Origin: Vibrio gallaecicus
GTDB lineage: Bacteria; Pseudomonadota; Gammaproteobacteria; Enterobacterales; Vibrionaceae
NCBI RefSeq assembly: GCF_024347495.1
Contig: NZ_AP025490.1
Location: forward strand, 2,480,001 to 2,544,000
DNA length: 64,000 nt
Direction of reading: 5' to 3'
A program made the position numbers and the translations under genes. A model generated the notes under the pieces. The model was not told the DNA's origin and searched no databases. It was given only the letters and a program-made list of their open reading frames with translations. Below, one piece after another: positions 19,331 through 31,497 of the stretch. Each line of letters starts with the position of its first letter. Position 1 is the first letter of the stretch.

Positions 19331-22300
19331 TTAGTTAAATTCGAGTTCTACTTGGTTATTTCCAAGCAGCTGTTTTAATTCATCAAGCAATGTATCACTT
19401 GGCGTTACACGCCATTCTGTGCCCAAAGTTAACCGCGCTCTAGCGTCGGCACGCTGGTAGTATACATTGACTGGGACTGTTCCGGCTCTATACGGTTCTA
19501 AGATTTGACCAAAGCGTTCAAAAAATTGACCCGTTATTTGGGATTCTTCAATTGATATTGATAATCCTCGAGCATATTTTTCGCGGGCGCTTCCTAAGTC
19601 CATCACCTCGCGCGCGGACATTTTAAGGCCACCGTTGAAGTCATCAAAGCTGACCTGTCCAGAAACGACCACAATTTTGTCTTTTTCTAGTAATTCTGCG
19701 TACCTATCTAAGGCATCAGAGAATAACATGACTTCCATTCGGCCTGATCGGTCATCTAAAGTCATCAATCCGATACGAGTTCCACGCTTTGTCGTCATGA
19801 CTCGCGCGGCAATAACTAAACCTGCGATGGTCAGTGATTGATCTCGTCTTGTTGGAGTTGCATCATTTAAGCGACAGCTCGTATATTTAGCTAACTCTTT
19901 AATATACGCATTAACTGGGTGACCGGTTAAGTATAAGCCCAGTGTCTCGCGTTCCCCTTCTAGCCATACTTTTTCAGGCCATTTGAGAACTTGCGTATAT
20001 TTATGTTCCACTTCTTCTGGCGCATCAGTTAACACACCAAACATATCCGATTGACCGAAAGATTCAGCATGATGATGCTGGCTCGCCGCTTTCACCGCAT
20101 CTTTAAGTGATGCCATCATTGCAGCTCGGTGAGGACCTAATCTATCAAGCGCGCCCGAATAAATCAGCTTTTCTATCACACGCTTGTTAACTTTTTTCAA
20201 GTCAATGCGAGCACAGAAATCAAATAGGTCTTTAAAATACCCGCCTTTTTCTCTAGCTTCAATGATCGCTTCAATCGGACCTTCACCTACACCTTTGATA
20301 GCTCCGATACCGTAAACAATCGCTCCTTCTTCATCAACATTGAATCGATAAAGTCCTGAGTTAATATCTGGTGGAAGCAGCTTGAGCTTCATTCTGATAC
20401 ATTCATCAACTAAGCCGATTACTTTCTCTGTGTTATCCATATCAGCAGTCATTACTGCAGCCATGAATTCAGCAGGGTAATGCGTTTTTAACCATAATGT
20501 TTGATACGAAACCAGTGCGTAAGCCGCTGAGTGAGATTTATTAAAGCCGTAACCTGCGAATTTTTCTACTAAGTCGAAGATCTTCATCGACAGTTCGCCA
20601 TCTACACCGTTTGCTATTGCACCATCTTTGAAAGTGCCACGCTGCTTTGCCATTTCTTCAGGCTTTTTCTTACCCATCGCACGACGTAGCATATCTGCGC
20701 CACCTAGCGTATAACCCGCTAAGATCTGTGCAATTTGCATTACCTGTTCTTGGTATAGAATGATTCCGTATGTCGGATCCAATGTTTCTTTTAGTGATTC
20801 GTGCTGCCACGTTTCATCAGGATAAGAAACCGCTTCTCTACCATGTTTACGGTCGATAAAGTTATCTACCATGCCTGATTGCAGTGGACCAGGACGGAAT
20901 AAAGCTACCAATGCGATAATATCTTCAAAACAGTCTGGTTGAAGGCGCTTGATCAGATCTTTCATACCACGAGATTCCAATTGGAATACAGCCGTAGTTT
21001 CAGAGTTTTGCAAAAGGTTAAATGACGCTTGATCATCTAGAGGAATCGAGTCTATTCGTATAGGGTCTTTCCCTTCTTTAGCCAAGCGAGGGTTAACCAA
21101 ACCTAAAGCCCAATCGATGATGGTAAGTGTACGTAAACCTAAGAAATCGAACTTAACTAAGCCCGCCGTTTCTACATCATTCTTATCAAATTGAGTAACC
21201 GGGAAGTTGCCTTCCGCGTCGGCATAAATTGGGGCAAAATCAGTGATCGTGGTGGGTGAAATTACAACACCACCAGCATGTTTGCCTGCGTTTCGCGTAC
21301 AACCTTCTAGAATCCGGCACTTATCGATCAGTTCACGAACTTCTTCATCACCATCATAAAGCTCAGGCAATGCGGGTTCTGCTAGAAATGCTTTTTCTAG
21401 AGTCATGCCAGGATCAGGCGGAACCAGTTTTGAAATTCGGTCAACGAAACCAAATGGATGACCAAGCACACGACCCACATCTCGGATTACCGCTTTTGCA
21501 GCCATAGTACCGAACGTGATGATCTGGGATACCGCATCTCGACCATACATTTCAGCTACGTGATCAATAACTTGATCACGCTTATCCATGCAGAAATCGA
21601 TATCGAAATCTGGCATAGATACACGTTCTGGGTTCAAGAAACGTTCGAAGAGGAGATCATATTCAAGTGGATCAAGGTCTGTGATATCAAGAGCATAAGC
21701 AACCAAAGAACCAGCACCAGAACCTCGTCCAGGTCCTACAGGTACATCATTGTCTTTTGACCATTGGATGAATTCCATTACGATCAAAAAGTACCCTGGG
21801 AACCCCATGTTATTGACAACTTCAAGTTCTATTTTTAGGCGGTCGTCGTATTCAGGTCTGCGTTCTTCACGGACTTTTTCATCTGGAAATAAGAACGCCA
21901 AACGTCGTTCTAAACCTTCTTCTGATTTTTTGATTAAGAAGTCTTCAATTGCCAAACCTTCGGTAGGAAAGTTTGGTAGAAAGTATTCACCTAACCTAAC
22001 TGTCACATTACAGCGCTTAGCAATCTCAACACTATTTTCTAAAGCTTCAGGAATATCAGAAAACAGTTCGCACATCTCTTCTTCAGTTCGAAGGTATTGC
22101 TGCGGGCTGTAGTTCTTAGGTCGGCGAGGATCAACAATGGTATAGCCGTCATGAATCGCAACACGAATTTCATGTGCGTCAAATAGGTCTTCTGTTAGAA
22201 AAACAACTTCATTGGTAGCAACCACAGGAAGTTCAGTTTGCTCTGCCAACTCTAGGGCAAAATGCAGATAAGACTCTTCGTCTGGGCGTCCAGTTCGAAT

Positions 22301-22810
22301 TAATTCAAGGTAGAAGCGATCGGCAAAATGTGTTTGATAAAACTCAACACAGCTTTCAGCCAATTCTTGGTTACCTTTTAAAAGAGCTTTACCAATTTCA
22401 CCTTCTTTAGCACCAGATAAAATGATCAGCCCTTCTGCATTCTCAACCAACCATTCTTTATCTATGACAGGTTGATGCTGAACATGACCTCTCAAATAGG
22501 CTTTAGAAATCAATAATGTGAGGTTGTTATAACCTTTATTGTCGGTAGCTAATACTGTGAGCTTAGTAAGCTCCTCACCAAATTCAGCGGATTGCATTAA
22601 GAAATCTGCACCAATGATTGGCTTAACCCCACACCCATGGGCAGTACCGTAAAACTTCACCAAACCACAAAGGTTAGTGAAGTCGGTAAGAGCTAATGCT
22701 GGCATGCCCATTTCAGCGACTTTTTTAACAAGGGGTGGCACTTTAGAGAGACCATCCACCATTGAAAAATCACTGTGTACGCGCAGGTGAACAAATTTCG
22801 GATCTGACAT
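19331..22810 (-). CDS. dnaE: DNA polymerase III alpha subunit
   Basis: Replicative DNA polymerase catalytic subunit. 1159 residues. The N-terminal PHP domain starts [15 protein letters not shown]. The C-family polymerase core has the catalytic Asp pair in [13 protein letters not shown] and a third Asp in [11 protein letters not shown]. The fingers and beta-clamp-binding region follow, and an OB-fold lies near [19 protein letters not shown]. The C-terminal tail binds the tau subunit. AGGA upstream gives a clear start. It is flanked by rnhB and accA in the classical order. Confidence 0.98.
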   Translation of the reverse strand: MSDPKFVHLRVHSDFSMVDGLSKVPPLVKKVAEMGMPALALTDFTNLCGLVKFYGTAHGCGVKPIIGADFLMQSAEFGEELTKLTVLATDNKGYNNLTLLISKAYLRGHVQHQPVIDKEWLVENAEGLIILSGAKEGEIGKALLKGNQELAESCVEFYQTHFADRFYLELIRTGRPDEESYLHFALELAEQTELPVVATNEVVFLTEDLFDAHEIRVAIHDGYTIVDPRRPKNYSPQQYLRTEEEMCELFSDIPEALENSVEIAKRCNVTVRLGEYFLPNFPTEGLAIEDFLIKKSEEGLERRLAFLFPDEKVREERRPEYDDRLKIELEVVNNMGFPGYFLIVMEFIQWSKDNDVPVGPGRGSGAGSLVAYALDITDLDPLEYDLLFERFLNPERVSMPDFDIDFCMDKRDQVIDHVAEMYGRDAVSQIITFGTMAAKAVIRDVGRVLGHPFGFVDRISKLVPPDPGMTLEKAFLAEPALPELYDGDEEVRELIDKCRILEGCTRNAGKHAGGVVISPTTITDFAPIYADAEGNFPVTQFDKNDVETAGLVKFDFLGLRTLTIIDWALGLVNPRLAKEGKDPIRIDSIPLDDQASFNLLQNSETTAVFQLESRGMKDLIKRLQPDCFEDIIALVALFRPGPLQSGMVDNFIDRKHGREAVSYPDETWQHESLKETLDPTYGIILYQEQVMQIAQILAGYTLGGADMLRRAMGKKKPEEMAKQRGTFKDGAIANGVDGELSMKIFDLVEKFAGYGFNKSHSAAYALVSYQTLWLKTHYPAEFMAAVMTADMDNTEKVIGLVDECIRMKLKLLPPDINSGLYRFNVDEEGAIVYGIGAIKGVGEGPIEAIIEAREKGGYFKDLFDFCARIDLKKVNKRVIEKLIYSGALDRLGPHRAAMMASLKDAVKAASQHHHAESFGQSDMFGVLTDAPEEVEHKYTQVLKWPEKVWLEGERETLGLYLTGHPVNAYIKELAKYTSCRLNDATPTRRDQSLTIAGLVIAARVMTTKRGTRIGLMTLDDRSGRMEVMLFSDALDRYAELLEKDKIVVVSGQVSFDDFNGGLKMSAREVMDLGSAREKYARGLSISIEESQITGQFFERFGQILEPYRAGTVPVNVYYQRADARARLTLGTEWRVTPSDTLLDELKQLLGNNQVELEFN

Positions 22811-22891
22811 TATTATTCCTGAGTTCTAGACGTTCTCGCCTAGGGTTCTAACTGGGTGTATTCTATTTTTTTACGTACTGGCTAAACAAGG

Positions 22892-23512
22892 TTAATCTAA
22901 ACCTAAAATACGCTTAACCGGTTTAAAACTTTTACGGTAATGCTCGGTTACGCCATGTTTCTCAATTGCTTCAAAATGCGCTTTAGTCGGATAACCTTTA
23001 TGCTTAGCAAAGCCAAACTCCGGGTGCAGCTTATCTAATTCTTCCATCTCTTGGTCACGAACTACTTTCGCAATAATTGAAGCGGCACTGATTTCCGCGA
23101 CTCTTAAATCGCCTTTTACAACGGCAATACCATCCATTGGTAAATCAGGTACCCTATTACCATCAATTAAAGCAAGATCAGGCTGAGTAGCTAACCCTGC
23201 TATCGCTCTTTGCATTGCGATCATGGTTGCTTGCAAAATGTTCCATTCGTCAATTTCTTGTGGAGAACATCGTCCAACAGACCAAGCTAACGCCTTTTCT
23301 TTGATCTCTGGGAAAAGGGCCAGTCGCTTCTTCTCAGAGAGCTTTTTGGAGTCATTCAACCCTTCAATTGGGTTGTTTGGATCAAGAATAACAGCAGCAG
23401 TCACAACATCCCCGACCAGAGGACCTCTTCCAACTTCATCAATACCAGCAATCAGCTGATAACCTGATGGATATTCAAAAGGTGGAAGTTCTTTTTTATC
23501 TTTCGCTGCCAT
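22892..23512 (-). CDS. rnhB: Ribonuclease HII
   Basis: Removes single ribonucleotides from DNA. 206 residues. The catalytic DEDD acids lie in [17 protein letters not shown] (Asp and Glu), ALIDGNR (Asp) and, further on, in the segment [12 protein letters not shown]. It starts just after the lpxB stop, with a one-base gap, so the two are translationally close. Confidence 0.96.
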   Translation of the reverse strand: MAAKDKKELPPFEYPSGYQLIAGIDEVGRGPLVGDVVTAAVILDPNNPIEGLNDSKKLSEKKRLALFPEIKEKALAWSVGRCSPQEIDEWNILQATMIAMQRAIAGLATQPDLALIDGNRVPDLPMDGIAVVKGDLRVAEISAASIIAKVVRDQEMEELDKLHPEFGFAKHKGYPTKAHFEAIEKHGVTEHYRKSFKPVKRILGLD

Positions 23513-23513
23513 T

Positions 23514-24698
23514 TTATTTCTCTATTAATTTTAGAACTGCGTTCGCAGCTTGTTGGTCGGCATCTTTTTTGATCCATTGATGCATTTCAGTAAACTTCGC
23601 TATCAATTCAGAATTATCATTAGAAAGCACTTTATCCATTGCTGGGTATAAGAAGTCTGGGTGACACTCTTCTTGAATGAACTCTTTAACTAACTCTTCA
23701 CCGGCTAGAACATTTGGAAGAGACACAAACTCTGTAATCGACAACTTCTGAGCTATCCACCCAGTGAGTTTATTAACTTGATAACCCACAACCATAGGGC
23801 GTTTGATCAACATACATTCTAATGCAACAGTTCCTGATGCAAGCAATACCGCATCTGCTGCTGTGATGACATTACGCGCCGTATCTTCAACGATCACAAA
23901 ATCTAATTCAGGGGCTGTTGCTCGCCAAATATCTATAAACTGCTGTTTACGCTTTTCATTAACGGCTGCAACTACAAAACCTATCTCGGGATATTTTTGC
24001 TGAATGCGTTGGCAAGTTTCAATAAATGGCTTAGCAATTAATGCTACTTCACCACCACGGCTGCCTGGTAAAACGGCTACCCACTGCTTGTCAGTTTCTA
24101 ACTGTAAGTATTCACGAGCTTGGTGTTTGTCCGACTGTAATGGAATCGCATCAGCTAATGTATGACCAATAAACTCACATGCAACGTTATATTTGTCGTA
24201 GAAAGCCTTTTCAAAGGGTAAAAATGCAAGAACCAGATCCGTTGCTTTATCAATTTTGAAAATTCGCTTCGGACGCCAAGCCCACACTGAAGGGCTCACA
24301 TAATGAACCGTCTTTATACCCGCATTTTTCAAATCTAATTCTAGTCTCAGATTAAAATCAGGAGCATCGATACCAACAAAAACGTCTGGTGGGTTTTGAG
24401 TAAAATACTTAACCAGTTCGGCCTTAACTTTCAGCAGCCTAGGCAGTCGACCTAATACCTCAACTAACCCCATAACAGCTAACTCTTCCATATCAAAAAG
24501 AGAGTCGCAGCCTAACGCATTCATTTTAGGACCACCGATACCAACAAACTCTGCGTTAGGGTATTTAGATTTGATCGCTTTGATGAAACCTTCACCTAGG
24601 GTATCCCCAGAAAGTTCACCCACGACGATACCAACTCTTATTGGTCTAGAGTCTACATTAATGTCTGCAGATAATGTTTGAGACTGCTGCTGTGTCAT
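23514..24698 (-). CDS. lpxB: Lipid-A-disaccharide synthase
   Basis: Condenses UDP-2,3-diacylglucosamine with lipid X to make the lipid A disaccharide at the inner membrane. The core starts at [41 protein letters not shown] and [14 protein letters not shown] are typical of the family, and LPGSRGGEV forms the UDP-binding part. An AGGAAGA just upstream of the ATG at 24698 favours a 394-residue product over the ATG 18 bases upstream. The N-terminal extension (about 20 polar residues) before the core is longer than in E. coli. Confidence 0.94.
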   Translation of the reverse strand: MTQQQSQTLSADINVDSRPIRVGIVVGELSGDTLGEGFIKAIKSKYPNAEFVGIGGPKMNALGCDSLFDMEELAVMGLVEVLGRLPRLLKVKAELVKYFTQNPPDVFVGIDAPDFNLRLELDLKNAGIKTVHYVSPSVWAWRPKRIFKIDKATDLVLAFLPFEKAFYDKYNVACEFIGHTLADAIPLQSDKHQAREYLQLETDKQWVAVLPGSRGGEVALIAKPFIETCQRIQQKYPEIGFVVAAVNEKRKQQFIDIWRATAPELDFVIVEDTARNVITAADAVLLASGTVALECMLIKRPMVVGYQVNKLTGWIAQKLSITEFVSLPNVLAGEELVKEFIQEECHPDFLYPAMDKVLSNDNSELIAKFTEMHQWIKKDADQQAANAVLKLIEK

Positions 24699-24730
24699 TG
24701 TTCTTCCTAAATTCATCCAAGCTTAAAACA

Positions 24731-24761
24731 AAAAAGATCGCTCAATAGTAGGCGATCTTTT
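24731..24761 (-). terminator. Terminator between lpxA and lpxB
   Basis: Stem AAAAGATCGC/GCGATCTTTT with a 10-base loop and a T-run in minus orientation. It sits inside the lpx cluster, so lpxB-rnhB expression must depend on read-through or on a promoter I cannot place. Confidence 0.8.
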
Positions 24762-24781
24762 CTTTACTCCAATTCAAATCG

Positions 24782-25570
24782 CTATCGAATAATACCGCGT
24801 TCTGAACTTTCAAGCATATCCAACATAGGGGTAATTGAAGGAAATTCTTCTGCCATCTCAGTAAGAGTGACCTTAGCTTCCTCTAAAGTTTTACCTGAAC
24901 GGTATAACTCTTTGTACGCTTTCTGTAGTGCTCGGATTTCTGGTTTCTCAAAACCGTTACGCTTCAAGCCCACTAGGTTAAGACCAAATGGCGCTGCATG
25001 GTTACCCTGCGCAAGCACGTACGGTAGTACATCTTGAACAACCGCAGAACAACCGCCAATGTACGCATAAGCGCCAATTGAACAGAACGGGTGAATCGCA
25101 GAAAGAGCCATCACACCAGCGTAATCACCAACTGTAACGTGACCACCAAGGATAGCGTTGTTACCAATGTGAGTGTGGTTACCAACGATTACATCGTGCG
25201 CTACGTGAGCATTTACACAAAGTAAGTTGTCGTCACCAATCACTGTGGTTGCTTTGTCTTGAGTCGTACCACGGTGGATCTGAACGGCTTCACGAATCAC
25301 GTTACGATCGCCGATCACTACCGTTGTTTCTTCGCCACCGTATTTTTTATCTTGGTTTTCTTCGCCGATAACCGCATTAGGGAAAATTCGGTTCTCTTTA
25401 CCAATCGTAGTGTGACCTTTGATTACAACATGTGACATCACTTCAGTGTCATCACCAATCGTTACATTACCCGCAATATAAGTAAATGGACCTACAGACA
25501 CATTAGCACCAATAGTCACATCACCTTCAATTACGGCTGCTGGATGAATTTTTGCGGTTTCATGAATCAT
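24782..25570 (-). CDS. lpxA: UDP-N-acetylglucosamine acyltransferase
   Basis: First step of lipid A synthesis, O-acylation of UDP-GlcNAc. 262 residues from [18 protein letters not shown], the normal length. It forms a left-handed beta-helix of hexapeptide repeats ([26 protein letters not shown] and others). The catalytic His is in [12 protein letters not shown]. The start lies one base after the fabZ stop, and a longer frame inside fabZ is not used. The C-terminal helices include [20 protein letters not shown]. Confidence 0.97.
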   Translation of the reverse strand: MIHETAKIHPAAVIEGDVTIGANVSVGPFTYIAGNVTIGDDTEVMSHVVIKGHTTIGKENRIFPNAVIGEENQDKKYGGEETTVVIGDRNVIREAVQIHRGTTQDKATTVIGDDNLLCVNAHVAHDVIVGNHTHIGNNAILGGHVTVGDYAGVMALSAIHPFCSIGAYAYIGGCSAVVQDVLPYVLAQGNHAAPFGLNLVGLKRNGFEKPEIRALQKAYKELYRSGKTLEEAKVTLTEMAEEFPSITPMLDMLESSERGIIR

Positions 25571-25571
25571 A

Positions 25572-26024
25572 TTAAAACTCTCTACGAGCACACTTAAGTT
25601 CAGCTGAACACACCACGTCGCCGTCAACTTTGGCAACACCAGTAAATGAAGCAATACCACGTCGTTCTTTCAAAAATTCAACTTCAATCACTAGCTGGTC
25701 ACCAGGAACAACAGGCTTACGGAATTTAGCTTTATCGACACTCGCAAAATAGTACAGTTCATTTTCAGATGGCGCACCAAACGATTTAAATGCCAATAAG
25801 CCAGTCGCTTGAGCCATAGCTTCCAAAATTAGAACACCTGGGAATACTGGTAATTGTGGAAAGTGGCCAGTGAATTGAGGCTCATTCACAGAGACATTCT
25901 TAATAGCTGTTAGCGTTTTAGCTTCATCGAAGTTAGTCACACGATCAATCATTAAGAATGGGTAGCGATGAGGAAGTAGCTCCTGAATTTCAGTAATATT
26001 CATCGTTTTCTGTTCAGTAGTCAA
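25572..26024 (-). CDS. fabZ: 3-hydroxyacyl-ACP dehydratase FabZ
   Basis: Hotdog-fold dehydratase of fatty-acid synthesis. 150 residues with [13 protein letters not shown] and the catalytic His in [13 protein letters not shown], followed by the Glu in [11 protein letters not shown]. The start appears to be TTG (26024): AGGA lies eight bases upstream of it, while the ATG seven codons further in has no ribosome site. It shares the 3-hydroxyacyl-ACP pool with LpxA and LpxD, next to it. Confidence 0.95.
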   Translation of the reverse strand: MTTEQKTMNITEIQELLPHRYPFLMIDRVTNFDEAKTLTAIKNVSVNEPQFTGHFPQLPVFPGVLILEAMAQATGLLAFKSFGAPSENELYYFASVDKAKFRKPVVPGDQLVIEVEFLKERRGIASFTGVAKVDGDVVCSAELKCARREF

Positions 26025-26073
26025 AGTCGTATTCCTATTTGGATTCTTTATTCAATTATGAGGATTATAAACG

Positions 26074-26100
26074 AAAAAGGCCCGCCTTTCGCGAGCCTTT
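26074..26100 (-). terminator. Terminator between lpxD and fabZ
   Basis: On the minus strand AAAGGCTCGC pairs with GCGGGCCTTT around a small loop, then a T-run. One G-U pair. Confidence 0.8.
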
Positions 26101-26115
26101 TATTAGAAAATGGAA

Positions 26116-27147
26116 TTATGATTCCACATTCTTTTCGATTTGCTTTTCGACAGTTTTTAAACGCTTGTTCATTTCATCAATACGATGGACGTGAACCGCT
26201 GTCTTGCGCCAGTCTTTATTGGATTGCAATGGAATGCCAGACGAGTACATACCTTTTTCAGTAATATTACGCATCACCATCCCCATTCCAGTAATGGTTA
26301 CTCCGTCAGTGATTTCAATGTGTCCATTAATCACACAACCACCACCAACGATGCAGTATTTACCTAGGCTTGTACTGCCAGCAATAATAGTACCACCCGC
26401 AATCGCTGAACCATATCCGATGTGCACGTTATGGGCGATTTGAAGTTGGTTATCAAGAATAACGTTATCTTCGATAATCGTATCATCCAGAGCACCACGG
26501 TCTATAGTAGTACACGCACCAATCTCAACTCGATTGCCTACTTGAACAGAGCCAATTTGTGGAATCTTAATCCACTCGCCTTTTTCATTCGCATAGCCAA
26601 AACCATCAGATCCAATAACAGTGCTTGATTGAACTAAACAAGCTTCACCCAAAACCACATCATGGTAGATACTGACGTTTGCCCAAAGCTTAGTTCCAGC
26701 CCCAATTTTTGCATTCTTACCAATGAAACACCCGGCTCCAATAACAGAGTTATCGCCAAGTACAGCACCAGTTTCAATCACAGCATTAGCGCCAATTGAA
26801 ACATTAGTACCAATAGTCGCAGTGCTTGCAATAACGGCAGAGTCTGCGATTTCACAAGCGGGAGCCGGTGTGGTGTCCATAACCTGTGACACCTTTGCAA
26901 AAGCAATATACGGGTCATCGACAACAATTGCGTTACTAGAACATAGCTCTAATTCACTAGACTTAACCATTACGGCTGATGCATTACAACTTGCTAAATG
27001 CTTACTGTATTTAGCATTAGAAAGGAATGTAATATCCCCTTCTTTTGCTTTATCCATTGGAGCGATTGCTGAGATGATCGCATCACCATCACCGTGAAGT
27101 TCACCACCAGTGATTGTTGCTATTTCGGCTAAAGTCAGATTTTTCAT
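26116..27147 (-). CDS. lpxD: UDP-3-O-acylglucosamine N-acyltransferase
   Basis: Third step of lipid A synthesis, N-acylation of UDP-3-O-acylglucosamine. 343 residues. The N-terminal uridine-binding domain ([31 protein letters not shown]) is followed by a long hexapeptide beta-helix and a C-terminal helix. The catalytic His is in [17 protein letters not shown]. It starts three bases after the skp stop, so the two are probably coupled. Confidence 0.97.
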   Translation of the reverse strand: MKNLTLAEIATITGGELHGDGDAIISAIAPMDKAKEGDITFLSNAKYSKHLASCNASAVMVKSSELELCSSNAIVVDDPYIAFAKVSQVMDTTPAPACEIADSAVIASTATIGTNVSIGANAVIETGAVLGDNSVIGAGCFIGKNAKIGAGTKLWANVSIYHDVVLGEACLVQSSTVIGSDGFGYANEKGEWIKIPQIGSVQVGNRVEIGACTTIDRGALDDTIIEDNVILDNQLQIAHNVHIGYGSAIAGGTIIAGSTSLGKYCIVGGGCVINGHIEITDGVTITGMGMVMRNITEKGMYSSGIPLQSNKDWRKTAVHVHRIDEMNKRLKTVEKQIEKNVES

Positions 27148-27150
27148 AAA

Positions 27151-27660
27151 TTATTTCAGTGCTTTAATTACTTTTTCAGAGATATTGTATTCAGGTTTGC
27201 CGTACTGCATTGCTTGAATATCCACAACAAGATCGTAGCCTTCTTTCTCGGCCACTTTTTGCACAGCATCTTGAATCACTTTAAACAGTTTTTGCTTTTC
27301 TTGAGCTTCGCGACGTTGACTCGCTTTCTCTAAAGCCTGAGCTTTAATTTTATACTTGCTGTCTAGTTGACCAATTTCGATACGAAGTTTTTCTACTTCA
27401 TCAGGCCCTAGTAGCTCGCCATCACGCTTCAGCTTCTCAATTTTAGTTTTAGCTTCTACTTGGATACTTTGAAGCTCTGCCGCTTTATCTTTAAATTCTT
27501 CCTGCATTTTCTGAAGAACAACTTCACGCTGAGGCAAAGCTTGAAATACTTGAGCAGTGTTAACATATCCAACTTTTTGTGCAGCTTCTGCAGCTGTTGC
27601 AAAGAAAGATGAACTCAGTACTACAAGACCTAGGCCTGCTGCTTTAATCATTTTATTCAA
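27151..27660 (-). CDS. skp: Periplasmic chaperone Skp (OmpH)
   Basis: Trimeric chaperone that carries unfolded outer-membrane proteins across the periplasm to BamA, encoded just upstream. 169 residues with a signal peptide ending near TAAEAA and long charged helices (residues 55-130) that form the tentacle-like coiled coil. AAGGA lies seven bases before a TTG at 27660 and 16 bases before the next ATG (27651), so I choose TTG. Confidence 0.94.
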   Translation of the reverse strand: MNKMIKAAGLGLVVLSSSFFATAAEAAQKVGYVNTAQVFQALPQREVVLQKMQEEFKDKAAELQSIQVEAKTKIEKLKRDGELLGPDEVEKLRIEIGQLDSKYKIKAQALEKASQRREAQEKQKLFKVIQDAVQKVAEKEGYDLVVDIQAMQYGKPEYNISEKVIKALK

Positions 27661-27678
27661 AATATTGTCCTTTAAATT

Positions 27679-30090
27679 TTAGAAAGTTCTACCAATGGTG
27701 AATGTAAAGAATTCTTCATCATCACCTTCGTAAATTTTTGTTGGTTTAGCAATTGAGAAAACAAGTGGTCCCATTGGTGACATCCACTGTAAAGCTGCAC
27801 CATATGAAGCTCGGTAATTCGTTGGATCTGAGTAATCGTAATAATACTGACCACCAGATGTTATCTGACTACTGCTTTGATAATTAAACTCAGTATCCCA
27901 GACACTAGCCATATCGAAGAAAACACTGGTTCTAATTTGGCTACGAGCTTCATCAGACGCAAATGGTGTTGGAACAATAAGTTCTAAACTTGCTAATGCT
28001 ACTGCATTACCACCAACAGAATCATCGGTTACCGATGTGTGGTTAGGGTTATTACCGCCACCATCAGCATACACAGCTTTTGGACCTGCAGAGTTCGAAC
28101 CAAAACCACGTAAAGTTGTAAAGCCACCTGCGTAGTAGTTTTCATAGAATGGGAACAAGTTGTCGTTACCATCCGTTTGACCATAACCATTACCGTAGCC
28201 TAAACGACCACGCATCAACAGAGTGAACTCATGTTTTTTGGTCAGGGGAATGTAATGTTTTACATCATACTGCGCTTTAAAATATTGAACATCTGAACTA
28301 GGTACCGTCATTTTAAAGAACGCACGTTGATGGTTACCAGCAGTTGGGAAAAAACCACGGTTTAAGTTATTACGCGTCCAAGAGATATTGACATCAAAAT
28401 CGTTTACTAAAATATTTTCGTCACCATACTGGCCAATACTTTTAGCAAATTGTTCAACTTGAATATAAGTCGGGACATTACCGATCTTGTTATGCGTATA
28501 ACCAACACCAAGGTCAATACGATTCAGCTCATCCATAGGGAAACCCCATGTTAAGCTTGTGCCATAACTTTCATTGGTATAGTCAACAATACCCGCTTCA
28601 GAAGCTTCAAATGTATTGTAGAAAATCTTACCACCAAGACTTACACCATCTAGCGTCCAGTAAGGGTCTCGATAGTCCAAGCTTACATTTTTCTGGTAGT
28701 CATTCATCATCGCGCTGATACCAACACGATCACCAGAGCCTGCAAAGTTATCCTGCTGTAAACCAACTTGGAAACTCACACCCGACTCAGTACCGTAACC
28801 GACACCAAAGTTAACACTGCCAGAGTTTGCTTCTTTGACGTTGTAAACCAAATCGACTTGGTCTTCACTTCCAGGCACTCGAACCGTTTGTACATCAACC
28901 GTTTCAAAGAAACCTAAACGATTCAAACGACCTTTACCGGTATCAATAGCTTTTGAGTTTAACCAACTACCTTCCATTTGACGCATTTCACGGCGCAAAA
29001 CTTCATCTTTCGTTGAGTTATTCCCTGAGAAACGAATATCGCGTACATAGATACGACTTCCAGCTTCAACATTGATAACAAGTGATACTTCATTTGTTTC
29101 ATCATTAAATTCAGGGATAGTGCGAACCTGAGGATATGCATAGCCAGATTCACCAAGAACTCGCTTCACGTCCTCTTCTAAGCTTGTCACTCTAGAACCG
29201 TTATAGGTATCACCATCTTCAAATGGAACCAGAGCTTTAAAATCGTCTTCACGTCCGATTAGCTCACCACGAAAAGAGACATCTTTTACCGTGTAAGCTT
29301 CACCTTCATCAAGCCCAAGGGTAATGTAAACCCCTTTCTTATCTGGAGAGATCGCAACCTGAGTAGAGTCGACTTTAAACTTCAAGTAACCGCGATCTAA
29401 GTAGTAAGATTTTAGAGCCTCAATATCACCAGCTAGTACTTGCTTCTGATATTTTTCATCAGCCAGGAAGTTCCACCAAGCAACATCTACATTTAAGTTA
29501 AAGCGACCAAGTAAATCAGCATCTGAATAAACTTCATTACCAATGAAGTTTATTTGCTGAATCTTTGCAGATACACCTTCAGTAAAAATGAATTTTAGAT
29601 CTGAACGATTACGAGGTAGTGGAGTAACAACCGCCTTTACCGTTGCGTTGTACTTACCAACACTGTAGTAGAAATCTTCCAGACCTTTTTCGATATTACT
29701 TAACGTCGTTCTATCTAAAGCTTCACCTTCACGTACACCTGAAGCATCTAGGTTCTGTTGAAGTTGCTCTTCTTTTATCGCTTTATTTCCTGAGAATGAA
29801 ATGCTGGCAATTGTTGGTCGCTCTTTAACTTGAACAATCAAAGCCCCTTCATCGCGCAGTACTTTTACATCTTCAAAGTTACCAGAGGCATATAATGCTC
29901 GAATAATTTCTGACACATCATTCGGGCTTAATTCATCACCAATACGAACTGGCATCTTCAATAAAGCAGCACCTAAAGCAACACGCTGTAAGCCTTCAAT
30001 TTGAATATCTTGAACTACAAAATTTTGTGAGCCGTTCGCAGCGACGCTTGTTGCCAAGAGGCTTGCGAACAGGATTTTCTTAATCGCCAT
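27679..30090 (-). CDS. bamA: Outer-membrane protein assembly factor BamA
   Basis: Core of the BAM complex that inserts beta-barrel proteins in the outer membrane. 803 residues with a signal peptide (cleavage near SVAANGSQN). Five POTRA domains span about residues 22-420; the first begins FVVQDIQIEGLQRVALGAAL. The Omp85 barrel follows, with the hallmark loop LRGFGSNSAGPKAVY. It ends in FTFTIGRTF, an aromatic C-terminal signal. It lies between skp and rseP, the canonical order. Confidence 0.98.
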   Translation of the reverse strand: MAIKKILFASLLATSVAANGSQNFVVQDIQIEGLQRVALGAALLKMPVRIGDELSPNDVSEIIRALYASGNFEDVKVLRDEGALIVQVKERPTIASISFSGNKAIKEEQLQQNLDASGVREGEALDRTTLSNIEKGLEDFYYSVGKYNATVKAVVTPLPRNRSDLKFIFTEGVSAKIQQINFIGNEVYSDADLLGRFNLNVDVAWWNFLADEKYQKQVLAGDIEALKSYYLDRGYLKFKVDSTQVAISPDKKGVYITLGLDEGEAYTVKDVSFRGELIGREDDFKALVPFEDGDTYNGSRVTSLEEDVKRVLGESGYAYPQVRTIPEFNDETNEVSLVINVEAGSRIYVRDIRFSGNNSTKDEVLRREMRQMEGSWLNSKAIDTGKGRLNRLGFFETVDVQTVRVPGSEDQVDLVYNVKEANSGSVNFGVGYGTESGVSFQVGLQQDNFAGSGDRVGISAMMNDYQKNVSLDYRDPYWTLDGVSLGGKIFYNTFEASEAGIVDYTNESYGTSLTWGFPMDELNRIDLGVGYTHNKIGNVPTYIQVEQFAKSIGQYGDENILVNDFDVNISWTRNNLNRGFFPTAGNHQRAFFKMTVPSSDVQYFKAQYDVKHYIPLTKKHEFTLLMRGRLGYGNGYGQTDGNDNLFPFYENYYAGGFTTLRGFGSNSAGPKAVYADGGGNNPNHTSVTDDSVGGNAVALASLELIVPTPFASDEARSQIRTSVFFDMASVWDTEFNYQSSSQITSGGQYYYDYSDPTNYRASYGAALQWMSPMGPLVFSIAKPTKIYEGDDEEFFTFTIGRTF

Positions 30091-30138
30091 ACTTATTCTA
30101 ATTATTCCTTGCTACTACTAAAGCCTGTGAGAAACCAT

Positions 30139-31497
30139 TCACAGACGAGTAAAATCGTTAAATATTGCTAGAGCCATGAGGGAGAAAATAATCGCCCCTC
30201 CCAGTCGATATCCCATTTCCTGAATTTTTTCAGGTACTGGCTTACGAGTGATTGCTTCAATAGCGAAAAAGAGTAAATGCCCACCATCTAACATCGGCAG
30301 TGGAACTAAATTTATAATACCTAAATTGACACTTATTAAGGCTAAGAAGCCTAAAAAGTACACCAATCCATAATCAGCAGTAGTGCCTGCACCTTTAGCA
30401 ATTGAAATCGGTCCGCTCAAATTATTGAGACCTACATCGCCAACAATTAATTTTTTTAGCATACTCGCGGTAAGCCCAATGACTTGCCCAGTTTTATCTA
30501 TCGCTTTGCCAATAGATTCAATTACACCAAATTGTAATTCAAAGCGATAATTTTCAGGCCACTCTGCGACTTCAGGAGCAATGCCAGCATAACCAATACT
30601 TGTACCGTCAGCTGCGTTACGGCTATTTGGGGTCAAAGCCAGCTCGACTTCATACCCATTTCGCAATACAACTACTTCTATAGTTTTGTTGGGATTAGAA
30701 CGAATAAGCTCAACGACTGACTGCCAGCGCTCAATCTTCTGTCCATCGATTGCAACTATATTATCTCCCGCCTCAAAGCCAGCTTGCTTAGCTGCACCAT
30801 CTTCAATCACTTGAGCTAATACCGTTGATATTTCAGGGGTGTAAGGCAAAAAGCCTAATGATCCCATCGCGGATTCTGTCTCTGGGTTAAATTTCCATTC
30901 AGAAGTATCAACCACTATATGCTGTTCTACACCAATATTATCAGGTGAGGTTACAGTCATTGCTATTGATTCGTCACCGATATGAGAAATCAAACCCATA
31001 TTTACAGATTCCCAATCAGCGGTTTTGATTCCTGAAATAGATTTAAGTTCCATTCCCGTTTCAATTCCTGACTGTGCTGCAATAGACTGAGGAGTAACTT
31101 CACCGATAACGGGCTTTACCGCAGGAATACCGATGAGGAAAACAAGCCAATATGCAAAAATAGCAAAAATAAAATTAAATGCAGGTCCCGCTGCAACGAT
31201 TGAGCTTCGCTTCCACAAAGGCTTTTTATCAAAGGCATATTGATGTTGGCTAGCAGGGACATCATCGACCCGGCTGTCTAGCATTTTCACGTATCCACCT
31301 AGAGGAATAATAGAAAGGCTATATTCAGTGCCGTCACGTCCAACTTTACTCCAAATTGATTTACCAAAACCAATTGAGAATTTTTCAACTTTTACGCCAC
31401 AGCGTCTAGCGACCCAAAAATGACCATATTCATGCACGGCAACCAGAATGCCCAGAGCGACTATAAAGGAGGCAAAGTTCCATAAAACTCCTGTCAT
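30139..31497 (-). CDS. rseP: Site-2 protease RseP
   Basis: Intramembrane zinc protease that cuts RseA after DegS and so releases sigma-E under envelope stress. 452 residues. The HEYGH zinc motif lies near residue 23 in [19 protein letters not shown]. Two PDZ domains lie in the periplasmic part (near residues 125-200 and 220-305, with [11 protein letters not shown]). The third zinc ligand is in [13 protein letters not shown]. It overlaps dxr by four bases, which suggests coupled translation. Confidence 0.97.
   Translation of the reverse strand: MTGVLWNFASFIVALGILVAVHEYGHFWVARRCGVKVEKFSIGFGKSIWSKVGRDGTEYSLSIIPLGGYVKMLDSRVDDVPASQHQYAFDKKPLWKRSSIVAAGPAFNFIFAIFAYWLVFLIGIPAVKPVIGEVTPQSIAAQSGIETGMELKSISGIKTADWESVNMGLISHIGDESIAMTVTSPDNIGVEQHIVVDTSEWKFNPETESAMGSLGFLPYTPEISTVLAQVIEDGAAKQAGFEAGDNIVAIDGQKIERWQSVVELIRSNPNKTIEVVVLRNGYEVELALTPNSRNAADGTSIGYAGIAPEVAEWPENYRFELQFGVIESIGKAIDKTGQVIGLTASMLKKLIVGDVGLNNLSGPISIAKGAGTTADYGLVYFLGFLALISVNLGIINLVPLPMLDGGHLLFFAIEAITRKPVPEKIQEMGYRLGGAIIFSLMALAIFNDFTRL

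Noticed and set aside
21256..22112. Three plus-strand frames opposite dnaE
   Set aside because: Typical shadow frames in a long conserved gene; compositions are those of the reverse of dnaE codons.
25571..25660. N-terminal extension of lpxA by 30 codons
   Set aside because: It lies inside fabZ in another frame; LpxA proteins start at the [14 protein letters not shown] sequence.
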